Program-made: the position numbers and the translations under genes
Origin: Cuniculiplasma sp.
GTDB lineage: Archaea; Thermoplasmatota; Thermoplasmata; Thermoplasmatales; Thermoplasmataceae
Assembly: GCA_023256455.1 (NCBI GenBank)
Contig: JAGDXN010000025.1
Span: 1 to 9,147 of the forward strand
DNA length: 9,147 nt
Direction: 5' to 3'
Notes under the pieces: model-generated
What the model saw: the letters and a program-made list of their open reading frames with translations, nothing else
What the model was told of the DNA's origin: nothing
Databases searched by the model: none
Part shown: piece after piece, positions 1 through 6,301 of the stretch
How the letters are laid out: the number at the start of each line of letters is the position of its first letter
Numbering within the stretch: position 1 is the first letter of the stretch

Positions 1-374
1 TCCCTGACTTCTCTTGCTTGATCGACCATCCACAGGGGTGTGTATGAAATGAGCCTGTTTTCAGTGCACATCCTTTCAATTCTTGTCTTCTGGAAATTAG
101 ATGCAATTGCGCCACTTACCAGAACTTTAGCATCATATTCCATTGCTATTTCAGGAACTCGCGTGTAGAATTTATCCTCCTCTATCTGTATATTTTTAAT
201 TCCAAGGAGAGAAGATACATAACTGCTTATATCAACATTTGGAAAATGAAACATTTCAGAATACTCCTCAGGTTTTACTGTGATCGAAAGAACCACATCC
301 ATTCCTTGATCCATTGCAAATAGGGCTGAAAGGAAAGAATCCTTTCCACCTGATAACAGAGAAATAGCACGCAT
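1..374 (-). CDS. dph6: Dph6-type diphthine--ammonia ligase (ATP-PPase family), C-terminal part beyond window
   Basis: Reading the minus strand from ATG at 374 gives an open frame of 124 codons that runs off the left edge. Residues 8-13 are SGGKDS, the PP-loop that binds ATP in N-type ATP pyrophosphatases. Further on, FHFPNVD and, near the cut end, [16 protein letters not shown] followed by PLW match the conserved pattern of the Dph6/MJ0570 family. In archaea and eukaryotes this family performs the last step of diphthamide synthesis on elongation factor 2, ATP-dependent amidation of diphthine with ammonia; it is cytosolic. About 100 residues of the usual protein are missing because of the window edge, not because of a visible break. 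The start is chosen because a TATA box lies 25 bases upstream (395-403, minus), which predicts a leaderless mRNA. The family call is strong; the function is inferred from the family. Confidence 0.88.
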   Translation of the reverse strand, partial: MRAISLLSGGKDSFLSALFAMDQGMDVVLSITVKPEEYSEMFHFPNVDISSYVSSLLGIKNIQIEEDKFYTRVPEIAMEYDAKVLVSGAIASNFQKTRIERMCTENRLISYTPLWMVDQAREVR

Positions 375-380
375 GTTAAT

Positions 381-388
381 CTTAAATA
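381..388 (+). promoter_or_regulatory. TATA box of the peroxiredoxin gene
   Basis: CTTAAATA is close to the archaeal box A consensus TTTAWATA. Its centre is 33 bases before the ATG at 418, so transcription should start around 410, giving no leader or one of only a few bases. No Shine-Dalgarno motif is seen before the ATG, which fits a very short leader. Confidence 0.5.
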
Positions 389-394
389 GTTTCC

Positions 395-403
395 TTTTAT
401 ATC
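395..403 (-). promoter_or_regulatory. TATA box of dph6
   Basis: On the minus strand this reads GATATAAAA. Its centre is about 25 bases upstream of the dph6 ATG at 374, the archaeal TATA-to-start spacing expected if transcription begins at or next to the start codon. The box lies inside the 43-base gap shared with the peroxiredoxin gene, on the far side of that gene's own predicted box. Confidence 0.55.
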
Positions 404-417
404 AAATTGGTGTTAAT

Positions 418-891
418 ATGGTATTAAAAGTAGGAGATATGGCTCCAGATTTTGAGCTTGCAGACACGTCAAATAAGGTTGTTAAGTTGAGCGATTTTAA
501 GGGACAGAAAGTGGTTCTCGCTTTCTTTCCGGGTGCATTTACAGGCGTCTGTACAAAGGAAATGTGCACATTCAGAGACTCAATGACTGCTTTCAATGAC
601 ATGAAGGCAAAGGTCGTCGGAATAAGCGTTGACACACCATTTTCCCTGAAAAAGTTCCAGGATGAAAACAAGCTCACCTTTACACTTTTGAGCGACCATT
701 CCAAGGAAACAATTAAGAAATATGGAATTGTCCACTCAAAGTTCATAGGCATACCCGGACTGGATGTATCCAAGAGGTCAGTTTTCATAGTTGATAAGGA
801 CGGAAAGATTGCCTATGCATGGGTTTCTGAGGACCCTGGAAAAGAACCCAATTACGAAGAAATAAAGGAAAAACTAAAAACAGTAAATTAA
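418..891 (+). CDS. Peroxiredoxin (BCP/AhpE-like thiol peroxidase)
   Basis: The 157-residue protein is a complete single-domain peroxiredoxin, expected to reduce hydrogen peroxide and organic hydroperoxides in the cytosol. The active-site signature P-x3-T-x2-C is present as PGAFTGVC, with the peroxidatic cysteine at C45. A second cysteine at C50 has the five-residue spacing of E. coli BCP-type atypical 2-Cys enzymes, so an intramolecular disulfide is plausible. The later [11 protein letters not shown] segment carries the arginine that normally helps lower the thiol pKa. I start at ATG 418 because [14 protein letters not shown] is the normal family N-terminus. The ATG at 373 would add 15 unconserved residues and overlap the dph6 start and the promoters. 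It is probably monocistronic, with a T-run 20 bases after the stop. The reductant partner is unknown. The family is certain; the subclass is less so. Confidence 0.92.
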   Translation: MVLKVGDMAPDFELADTSNKVVKLSDFKGQKVVLAFFPGAFTGVCTKEMCTFRDSMTAFNDMKAKVVGISVDTPFSLKKFQDENKLTFTLLSDHSKETIKKYGIVHSKFIGIPGLDVSKRSVFIVDKDGKIAYAWVSEDPGKEPNYEEIKEKLKTVN

Positions 892-910
892 ACCTTTTAA
901 ATTCCCTATC

Positions 911-917
911 TTTTTTT
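911..917 (+). terminator. Poly-T terminator after the peroxiredoxin gene
   Basis: A run of seven T lies 20 bases after the stop codon, with no strong stem before it. Archaeal RNA polymerase terminates at such T-runs without needing a hairpin. It separates the peroxiredoxin gene from the acyl-CoA synthetase promoter. Confidence 0.5.
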
Positions 918-920
918 AAC

Positions 921-932
921 TTTATATTTAAA
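921..932 (+). promoter_or_regulatory. Upstream TATA-like element before the acyl-CoA synthetase gene
   Basis: TTTATATTTAAA is an excellent TATA match and shares TATATTTAAA with the box at 8224-8233. Its centre is about 56 bases before the ATG at 982, so it would give a leader of roughly 30 bases in which no Shine-Dalgarno motif is seen. It may be an alternative promoter to the closer box at 950-958. Confidence 0.4.
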
Positions 933-949
933 ACTACGAAAATTAAGAG

Positions 950-958
950 ATATTTAAT
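950..958 (+). promoter_or_regulatory. Proximal TATA box of the acyl-CoA synthetase gene
   Basis: ATATTTAAT is centred 28 bases before the ATG at 982, the spacing that would give a leaderless transcript. The absence of a Shine-Dalgarno motif upstream of 982 favours this box over the one at 921-932. Confidence 0.45.
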
Positions 959-981
959 ATTTCTTATTATTCTACTGTATT

Positions 982-2589
982 ATGACCTACGTAAAGTATG
1001 AACTTACCATAGGCAATTTATTGAGAAGCGCTGTGAAAAGAAATCCCAATCAGGTAATTGTTGACCCTGAGAAGGGTGCATACACCTATGCTGATTTTGA
1101 GTCGAGAGTCAATGCACTTGCGAGATCACTTGTGAAAATAGGAGTAAGTCCTCACGACAATGTAGCTGTCCTGGACTGGGATACCAGGCAATATCTGGAG
1201 AGTTTCTATGCCATTCCAATGGCTGGCGCTGCCATTCATACGGTAAATATCAGATATCCCGTTGAATTAATCTATTATACCATACAGCACGCCGAGGATT
1301 CTTTCATCATAATAAGGGATGAAATTGCAAAAATGTTCATAAATTACAAAGAACTGTTTGGTTTTGTAAAAGGGTGGATAATTTACTCCTCCACCGATGA
1401 GAAAATGGAATTTCCATTTGATAATGTCTATTATTATGAGGATCTCATTGAGGAAAATAGCAATTCTCCCCTTCCTGCAGTTATAGAAGACGATATTGCA
1501 ACAATTTTCTACACATCTGGTTCCACAGGCATGCCAAAAGGCGTTACATTCACCCACAGAGACCTTGTGATTCACGCCTACGGTTTGATAAGTACCCTTT
1601 CAGATGAACCCGTTTCACTTACTTCCAGGGATGTAATTATGCCACTGGTTCCAATGTTTCACGTCCACGCATGGGGACTTCCCCAGAGTTTTCTGTTAAA
1701 GGGATGCAAGTATGTACTGGCAGGCAGGTACAACCCATCACAGGAATTGAAACTCATTAAGGAAAATGAGGTCACCACAAGTGCGATGGTTCCTTCAATT
1801 CTGTATATGCTTCTAAACGAGCCTGAAGCGCCAGAGATATTGAAGGACAGAAACCTTAAGGTAGTTGTGGGGGGAGGGGCACTCTCCCAGGGCCTTGCAG
1901 AAGCGGCTTCAAAAATGAATGTTAAAACCATAGGAGCTTATGGAATGTCAGAAACCGCACCTCTACTTACAGCCGCAATATTTAATTCGGACGTAAGAAA
2001 TCTTGAGGAATCTGAAAGAAAGAAATACCAGATTAAGGCAGGGCTACCTGCAAGTATGGTAGAAATACGCATAGTAGATAAGACTGGAAAGGAGATTCCA
2101 AGGGGTGTTGAAAAGATTGGGGAGATAACCGTCAGGGCACCATGGCTAACAAGGGAGTATTACAAGGACCCTGAGTCCTCAAAGAAGCTCTGGCAGGAAG
2201 GATGGCTTCATACAGGAGATCTGGGATACCTTGATTCAATGGGATATCTGACCATAGTTGACAGAGAAAAGGATTCTGTTAAATCTGGTGGGGAATTTAT
2301 TCCAACTCTCATACTGGAGGATGTCATAAGCCTTTACGGCAAAATTGGAGAAGTTGCAGTTATAGGAAAACCTGATGAAAAATGGGGAGAGAGACCTGTG
2401 GCCTTTTACACAGCAAAGGAAAATATTAATGAAGAGGATATGAGGAATTTTCTCATGAAATTCGTTGAGCAAAGAAGAATAGAAAAGTTCTGGATACCCG
2501 ATGAGTTCATAAGAGTTGAAAGCTTCGTAAAGGGGTCAACAGGAAAAATCGATAAAAAATCTTTGAGACAAAAATACGAAAAGAAGTAA
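982..2589 (+). CDS. Medium/long-chain acyl-CoA synthetase (AMP-forming, AlkK/FadD-like)
   Basis: This 535-residue protein is a full-length member of the ANL adenylating superfamily. It should activate a carboxylic acid, probably a medium- or long-chain fatty acid, with ATP to an acyl-adenylate and then to the CoA thioester in the cytosol. Motifs occur in the right order: P-loop TSGSTGMPKG at 178-187, the PMFHVHAWGLP segment typical of AlkK-like fatty acyl-CoA ligases near 224, YGMSET at 320-325, HTGD at 410-413, the hinge DREKD at 427-431 followed by SGGEFI, and the C-terminal GSTGKIDKK with the catalytic lysine at K522. SGGEFIPT replaces the common SGGEWISS, a mild variation. Neighbours do not reveal the substrate; no beta-oxidation genes are in view. 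It looks monocistronic, with its own TATA box and a T-rich terminator. Superfamily call is certain; chain length is inferred. Confidence 0.93.
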   Translation: MTYVKYELTIGNLLRSAVKRNPNQVIVDPEKGAYTYADFESRVNALARSLVKIGVSPHDNVAVLDWDTRQYLESFYAIPMAGAAIHTVNIRYPVELIYYTIQHAEDSFIIIRDEIAKMFINYKELFGFVKGWIIYSSTDEKMEFPFDNVYYYEDLIEENSNSPLPAVIEDDIATIFYTSGSTGMPKGVTFTHRDLVIHAYGLISTLSDEPVSLTSRDVIMPLVPMFHVHAWGLPQSFLLKGCKYVLAGRYNPSQELKLIKENEVTTSAMVPSILYMLLNEPEAPEILKDRNLKVVVGGGALSQGLAEAASKMNVKTIGAYGMSETAPLLTAAIFNSDVRNLEESERKKYQIKAGLPASMVEIRIVDKTGKEIPRGVEKIGEITVRAPWLTREYYKDPESSKKLWQEGWLHTGDLGYLDSMGYLTIVDREKDSVKSGGEFIPTLILEDVISLYGKIGEVAVIGKPDEKWGERPVAFYTAKENINEEDMRNFLMKFVEQRRIEKFWIPDEFIRVESFVKGSTGKIDKKSLRQKYEKK

Positions 2590-2593
2590 ATCA

Positions 2594-2608
2594 TTTTTTC
2601 TCATTTTT
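2594..2608 (+). terminator. T-rich terminator after the acyl-CoA synthetase gene
   Basis: Two T-runs (six T at 2594-2599 and five T at 2604-2608) begin 4 bases after the stop codon. This pattern is typical of archaeal intrinsic termination, and no stem is needed. Confidence 0.5.
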
Positions 2609-2630
2609 ACGTGTTTCTAAGGCACTGCAA

Positions 2631-2643
2631 ATATATTAAATAT
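2631..2643 (+). promoter_or_regulatory. TATA box of ftsZ
   Basis: ATATATTAAATAT contains ATTAAATA, centred about 25 bases before the ftsZ ATG at 2663. The spacing predicts a leaderless mRNA, and no Shine-Dalgarno motif is present. Confidence 0.55.
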
Positions 2644-2662
2644 CCATTCTCCATATTCTTTT

Positions 2663-3100
2663 ATGCTTTCTGAAAATAGCGATCTTTCTGAACTGTCAGG
2701 TATAGGGTTTAGCGAAGAAGAACTTGAAAATATTATTAATCAAAATAAACTCAAAATAAAAATCGTTGGAGTTGGAGGAGCAGGAAGCAACACCGTTAAC
2801 AAAATGATGGAGAAAAACCTTGAAAGTGAGGTTTCAGATGTGGAATTAATAGCTGTCAATACCGATGCCGTTCACCTCAGCGGTATTAATGTTAAAAAGA
2901 GATATGTTATAGGAAAGACCCTCAGTAAGGGAAGAGGTGCAGGGGCAGATCCACTCAGAGGAGAACAGGCTGCAAGGGAATCCGTAAACGTAATAGACAA
3001 ATTTCTGGAGAGTTCCAAGATTACGGTTATTGTGGCAGGAATGGGTGGCGGCACCGGTTCAGGAGCAGCGCCATTCATAGCATCCAGGCCAAAAAATTAG
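2663..3100 (+). CDS. ftsZ: FtsZ, N-terminal fragment (frame broken at 3083-3097)
   Basis: These 145 codons encode the GTP-binding half of the tubulin-like division protein FtsZ, which polymerises at midcell into the constriction ring. Visible motifs are the phosphate-binding GGAGSNT at 38-44, NTDAV at 66-70, GRGAGADPLRGEQAARES from about 91, and the tubulin signature GMGGGTGSG at 126-134. The frame then reads GAAPFIA and goes into SRPKN followed by a TAG stop at 3098-3100, exactly where homologues continue with a helix ending in KKLG. That continuation is encoded in the minus-one frame starting at 3091. Joined across a one-base shift, the gene would end at 3738 and give 358 residues, normal for archaeal FtsZ. 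Alone, this fragment lacks the catalytic T7 loop and could not form active filaments. The start at 2663 is supported by the TATA box 25 bases upstream. Confidence 0.88.
   Translation: MLSENSDLSELSGIGFSEEELENIINQNKLKIKIVGVGGAGSNTVNKMMEKNLESEVSDVELIAVNTDAVHLSGINVKKRYVIGKTLSKGRGAGADPLRGEQAARESVNVIDKFLESSKITVIVAGMGGGTGSGAAPFIASRPKN
3091..3097 (+). other. Frameshift site in ftsZ: A-AAA-AAT heptamer
   Basis: Six A followed by T form an X-XXY-YYZ heptamer in the zero frame (CCA AAA AAT TAG). Re-pairing one base back gives AAA AAA TTA GGG, which restores the FtsZ sequence KKLGSMTIGI and a 358-residue product. Homology places the shift between 3083 and 3097. A missing A in the run (sequencing error or mutation) would yield the same protein, so the sequence alone cannot separate recoding from error. 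A short hairpin with a four-base-pair stem (GGTC/GACC, 3101-3111) follows, too weak and too close to be persuasive. Confidence 0.6.
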
Positions 3101-3105
3101 GGTCC

Positions 3106-3738
3106 ATGACCATAGGCATATGTTCCTGGCCACTCAGAGGAGAGGGTAAAATCAGGGAAGAAAATGCGAAACTTGGTTTGAGGAATTTTATGCGAGCTGC
3201 CGATTCCGTTATTCTATTCCATAATGAAAAGATAGTGGAACTTGTTCCGGAGGAAAGAATTGATGCTGCCCTCTCCTTTGCAGATTCCATAATGATGCAG
3301 GCCATAGTCGGACTCATAGAAACAGTTACCAAGACAACTCAGGTAAATACAGAAATGTCTGACCTTGAAAAGGTGATGTCAAAGAAGGGGCTTGGAACTT
3401 TTGGTGTTGGAGTCTCCGATTCACCTCCCGGACAGCGGGTTGAAGAGGCTTTCGAACAGGCAATCAATTCTCCATTTAGCAGCATAGGTATGCAAAATGC
3501 AAAGGCTATGTTGATAAGCATTACAGGAGGGGAAGACTTGAGAATGACAGAACAAACAGACGCTATGGAACTGGCCAGGAGAAAGATTGGAAGGGATGCC
3601 ATAATTATTCCAAGGCTTGGAATAGATAAAGAGTTAAACGGTAAAATTAAAATACTTCTATTTGCAACAGGTATACCCAGTGAATTTGATGATGCAACCA
3701 CGGATGATCCAAACTTTTCAGAAAACACCATTGAATAA
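3106..3738 (+). CDS. ftsZ: FtsZ, C-terminal fragment (continues 2663-3100 in the minus-one frame)
   Basis: The 210 residues from ATG 3106 are the second half of FtsZ. They continue the homology without a gap, and the true join lies slightly upstream because the minus-one frame already encodes KKLGS before this ATG, which is an internal methionine. Recognisable parts are the segment equivalent to the T5 region (TIGICSWPLRGEGKIREENA), HNEKIVEL, FADSIMMQAIVGLIE, and the T7 synergy loop NTEMSDLEKVM. In joined numbering that loop is N229, E231, D234. The common loop is NxDxxD; here the first aspartate is a glutamate and the second is kept. Next comes the C-terminal beta-sheet domain (GVGVSDSPP, NAKAMLISITGGEDL, AIIIPRLGID, ILLFATGIP). 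The tail is short and acidic, with no obvious partner-binding peptide. No promoter or ribosome site precedes 3106, so independent translation is unlikely. Confidence 0.85.
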   Translation: MTIGICSWPLRGEGKIREENAKLGLRNFMRAADSVILFHNEKIVELVPEERIDAALSFADSIMMQAIVGLIETVTKTTQVNTEMSDLEKVMSKKGLGTFGVGVSDSPPGQRVEEAFEQAINSPFSSIGMQNAKAMLISITGGEDLRMTEQTDAMELARRKIGRDAIIIPRLGIDKELNGKIKILLFATGIPSEFDDATTDDPNFSENTIE

Positions 3739-3774
3739 ATTGTAGAAGTATTCACAAAAACTTTTAATTCAAAT

Positions 3775-3791
3775 TCAAATAAAGGTATATA
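3775..3791 (+). promoter_or_regulatory. TATA region of the transketolase-transaldolase operon
   Basis: Two boxes overlap this stretch. TTCAAATA (3775-3782) is centred 27 bases before ATG 3806 and would suit a leaderless start there. TATATA (3786-3791) is centred about 30 bases before an in-frame ATG at 3818 and would suit that later start. The gap from ftsZ (3739-3805) has only a four-T run at 3762-3765, so some read-through from ftsZ is possible. Confidence 0.4.
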
Positions 3792-3805
3792 GGGGAATAT
3801 AATTA

Positions 3806-4657
3806 ATGGAAAAATCGATGCCTGATAAAGATTTTAAAGGAATGGACAGGGAAACCCTTGAAAAGATTGCAAAAAAGGCCAGGTCTCTTATTATAAAGAT
3901 GGTTTACAGTGCCAAAAGCGGACATCCTGGAGGTTCTCTAAGCATCATCGACGTTTTGACATACCTGTATTTCAATGAAATGAATGTTGATCCTTCAGAT
4001 CAAAATCTTTCTTCCAGAGATAGATTCATTATGAGCAAGGGCCATGCCTCTCCGGCATTATATTCAATTCTTGCTCTCAGGGGATATTTTCCCTCAGAGC
4101 TTTTAATGGATTTCCGTAAGATTAATTCCAAGCTTGAGGGCCATGTTCACAGAGGTGTACCGGGAGTGGAGACATCCACAGGATCTCTGGGCCAGGGACT
4201 TGGAATAGGTGTTGGGATGGCACTTGCAGCAAAAATGGATCATAATCCTTACAGAGTTTACGTTGTCCTTGGAGACGGTGAAATAGAGGAGGGGAATGTT
4301 TGGGAAAGTCTGATGGCAGGATCAAAATATGGACTCAACAATCTCGTTGCTATCCTTGACAAAAATGGTGTTCAATTAGATGGCTTTACCAGGGACATAA
4401 TGCCAATGGGCAATGTGGCAGAGAAGGTCAAAGCCTTCGGATGGGAGGTTAGAGAATTTAACGGCCACGATTTTGATGATATAAAATCAGCCTTTGACTT
4501 CGCCAGGTCAGTTAAGGACAGACCTGTGTTTTTGATTGCAAACACAGTTAAAGGAAAGGGTGTAAGTTATATGGAAAATAATTATAAATATCATGGATCG
4601 CCCCCTGCAAATGATGAAGAATATGAAAGGGCACTGAGGGAGATTGAGGGAATATGA
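3806..4657 (+). CDS. Transketolase, N-terminal (ThDP pyrophosphate-binding) subunit
   Basis: This is the first half of a split transketolase, 283 residues, which pairs with the next gene product. The enzyme moves two-carbon units between ketose and aldose phosphates in the non-oxidative pentose phosphate pathway. Visible motifs are GHPGGSLS at about 39-46, SKGHASPALYSIL at about 77-89, EGHVHRGVPGVETSTGSLGQGLG at 111-133, and the thiamine diphosphate/Mg signature GDG at 156-158 continuing to NN at 178-179. The C-terminal KGKGVSYMENN and HGSPP (H263) segment is also typical. In-frame ATGs at 3806, 3818 and 3842 all precede the conserved region. I keep 3806 because AGGGG at 3791-3795 and a TATA-like box suit it, but 3818 is a serious rival. 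The gene overlaps the downstream half by four bases (ATGA), which suggests coupled translation and equal subunit output. Confidence 0.93.
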   Translation: MEKSMPDKDFKGMDRETLEKIAKKARSLIIKMVYSAKSGHPGGSLSIIDVLTYLYFNEMNVDPSDQNLSSRDRFIMSKGHASPALYSILALRGYFPSELLMDFRKINSKLEGHVHRGVPGVETSTGSLGQGLGIGVGMALAAKMDHNPYRVYVVLGDGEIEEGNVWESLMAGSKYGLNNLVAILDKNGVQLDGFTRDIMPMGNVAEKVKAFGWEVREFNGHDFDDIKSAFDFARSVKDRPVFLIANTVKGKGVSYMENNYKYHGSPPANDEEYERALREIEGI

Positions 4658-5613
4658 GACCGGCAGAAAGTCTAAGAGAAACATACGGAAAAAAGCTTGT
4701 CGAAATAGGTCATAGAAAGAAAGACGTGGTTGTTCTTGATGCTGATCTTTCATCATCCACAAAGACATCCGAATTTGGAAAAATCTTTCCTGATAGATTC
4801 TTCAATATGGGAATATCGGAGCAGTCAATGGTTACAGCTGCAGCAGGTCTTGCGCTGGCAGGAAAGCAAGCCTTTGTTTCAACCTTTGCAGTCTTCCTGA
4901 TGAGGACCTATGAGCAGATAAGGCAATCAGTCTGCTATAACAATATTGATGTGAAATTCGTCGTAACCCACGCAGGTATTACAGTGGGCGAGGATGGGGC
5001 TACTCATCAGATAGTTGAGGATGTTGGTATTATGAGCGGCCTTCCCAATATGAAGGTAATAGTTCCGGCTGACAGCATAGAAACCGCTTCAGTAATAGAT
5101 TATTTAGTTGATAAGACGAAAACTCCCTATTACGTAAGGCTTACAAGGGAAAAGTTTCCTGTTGTGAATGATGATTCATATAAATTTAAGGAGGGACAGA
5201 ATACTGTCCTTAGGGATGGTTCTGACCTGACCATATTCTGCAACGGCTCCATGGTAGGTTTTTCGCTTCAGGCTGCAGAAGAACTTAAAAAGCAGGCCAT
5301 AGACACGGCAGTTGTAAACGTTTCATCCATAAAACCTCTTGACAGAAGCGGTATAATTTCATATGCTAAAAAAACAGGTCACGTAGTGACTGCGGAGGAG
5401 CATTCCATTTACAATGGCCTTGGGAGCAGGGTGAGCGAAGTTCTGTCAGAAGAATATCCTGTTCCGGTTGTCAGGGTGGGAATGAGAGATACCTTTGGCA
5501 AATCTGGAAAGTCCTGGGAACTCTTCGATTACTTTCATATGGGGATTAAGGATATAGTATCAGCAGGAATCAAAAGCTTTAGAGAGGTGAACAAATATGA
5601 AACTATTTCTTGA
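4654..5613 (+). CDS. Transketolase, C-terminal (pyrimidine-binding and C-terminal domain) subunit
   Basis: This 319-residue protein supplies the second and third domains of transketolase. The thiamine-pyrimidine contact glutamate is E56 in MGISEQSM, followed by the [20 protein letters not shown] helix region. The substrate-channel pattern GEDGATHQ lies at 112-119, and [15 protein letters not shown] and [10 protein letters not shown] come next. Residues from about 185 onward form the C-terminal domain ([47 protein letters not shown]). The related 1-deoxyxylulose-5-phosphate synthase is unlikely: that enzyme is one long chain, and archaea make isoprenoids by the mevalonate route. Its ATG overlaps the stop of the N-half (ATGA), and GAGGG at 4646-4650 can act as ribosome site. 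Its 3' end overlaps the transaldolase gene by 17 bases. Confidence 0.93.
   Translation: MRPAESLRETYGKKLVEIGHRKKDVVVLDADLSSSTKTSEFGKIFPDRFFNMGISEQSMVTAAAGLALAGKQAFVSTFAVFLMRTYEQIRQSVCYNNIDVKFVVTHAGITVGEDGATHQIVEDVGIMSGLPNMKVIVPADSIETASVIDYLVDKTKTPYYVRLTREKFPVVNDDSYKFKEGQNTVLRDGSDLTIFCNGSMVGFSLQAAEELKKQAIDTAVVNVSSIKPLDRSGIISYAKKTGHVVTAEEHSIYNGLGSRVSEVLSEEYPVPVVRVGMRDTFGKSGKSWELFDYFHMGIKDIVSAGIKSFREVNKYETIS
5584..5590 (+). promoter_or_regulatory. Strong Shine-Dalgarno site for transaldolase
   Basis: GAGGTGA is a seven-base complement to the conserved 16S rRNA tail (UCACCUC) and ends six bases before ATG 5597. It lies inside the end of the transketolase C-half coding sequence. It fixes the transaldolase start and shows that internal operon genes use Shine-Dalgarno initiation here. 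Confidence 0.75.
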
Positions 5614-6268
5614 TACGGCAAACATAGATGAGATAAGGCAGGCAAGGGACTGGGGATTACTTGATGGAGTTACAACTAATCCGAGTCTTGTGGCAAGGGA
5701 AATGGCTAAGGGGAAGGATTTCAAGGCTGTAATTTCTGAAATTATTAAAGAAACTCCCGGTCCTGTAAGCGTTGAGGTAATCGCTACAGATTATGATAAT
5801 ATGCTTGCTCAGGCCATAAAGATAAGTTCCCTTGGGAACAATGCTGTGGTAAAAATACCGTTCACTCTTGATGGCCTGAGGGTGACCAGGGTCCTTAAGG
5901 AAAAGAGAATACCGGTAAATTCAACCTTAATATTTAATGGAATCCAGGCACTCTTCGCTGCCAAGGCTGGCGCTGAATATGTTTCCCCATTCGTTGGAAG
6001 GCTTGATGATATTGGAGACGATGGTATGGCTGTAATTGAACAGATAAAAACGGTGTTTAACAATTACGATATAAAGACCAAAATATTGGTTGCATCCATA
6101 AGGAACCCACTTCACGTAGTAAGATCAATGATTATCGGGGCAGATGTTGTAACTCTACCCTTTGACGTGCTCAAAAAATTACCTGAACATCCCAAGACAT
6201 CAGAGGGCCTTGAGAAATTCCTGAGCGATTGGGAAAAGGCATTTGGAAGCAAGGAGTTTCCTCTTTAA
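5597..6268 (+). CDS. tal: Transaldolase, TalC (short) type
   Basis: The 223-residue protein is a short TIM-barrel class I aldolase of the TalC/fructose-6-phosphate aldolase family. As a transaldolase it moves a dihydroxyacetone unit between sugar phosphates, completing the carbon rearrangements begun by transketolase. Visible residues are D6 in LDTAN, TTNPS at 26-30, E60, the Schiff-base lysine K86 in VVKIPFT, NSTLIF near 108, and [11 protein letters not shown] at 130-140. F132 sits where fructose-6-phosphate aldolases have tyrosine, and E60 where they have glutamine; both favour true transaldolase. The well-studied Thermoplasma acidophilum transaldolase also uses Lys86. The C-terminal [17 protein letters not shown] is standard. 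The start is set by the strong Shine-Dalgarno site. It is last in the tkt operon, with a 17-base overlap. The family call is certain; the specificity is well supported. Confidence 0.94.
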   Translation: MKLFLDTANIDEIRQARDWGLLDGVTTNPSLVAREMAKGKDFKAVISEIIKETPGPVSVEVIATDYDNMLAQAIKISSLGNNAVVKIPFTLDGLRVTRVLKEKRIPVNSTLIFNGIQALFAAKAGAEYVSPFVGRLDDIGDDGMAVIEQIKTVFNNYDIKTKILVASIRNPLHVVRSMIIGADVVTLPFDVLKKLPEHPKTSEGLEKFLSDWEKAFGSKEFPL

Positions 6269-6274
6269 ATAAGC

Positions 6275-6283
6275 TTTTATATA
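6275..6283 (+). promoter_or_regulatory. TATA box of the lipid-kinase-like gene
   Basis: TTTTATATA is centred about 23 bases before GTG 6302, within a very AT-rich stretch (6275-6295). It begins 6 bases after the transaldolase stop, so this gene probably has its own leaderless or near-leaderless transcript rather than being fourth in the tkt operon. Confidence 0.45.
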
Positions 6284-6301
6284 TTTATAATATAACTTTT
6301 T

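Noticed and set aside
373..417. An upstream in-frame ATG that would extend the peroxiredoxin by 15 residues
   Set aside because: The extension is unlike family N-termini, lies across the predicted TATA boxes and touches the dph6 start; ATG 418 gives the normal N-terminus.
402..788. A 128-codon open frame on the minus strand
   Set aside because: It is antisense to the well-supported peroxiredoxin and begins and ends at random positions relative to promoters.
3101..3111. GGTC-CAT-GACC hairpin as a frameshift stimulator
   Set aside because: The stem is only four base pairs and starts 3 bases after the heptamer, closer than the usual spacer; I keep it only as a weak note.
3106..3738. Independent gene starting at ATG 3106
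   Set aside because: Homology to FtsZ continues upstream of this ATG in the same frame and no promoter or ribosome site precedes it; it is the second half of ftsZ.
3767..3780. ATTCAA direct repeat (two copies) upstream of the transketolase operon
   Set aside because: It is too short and AT-rich to distinguish from chance; no regulator is suggested.
5597..6268. Fructose-6-phosphate aldolase as the product of the TalC-type gene
   Set aside because: F132 and E60 occupy the positions where that enzyme has tyrosine and glutamine, and the gene is coupled to transketolase.
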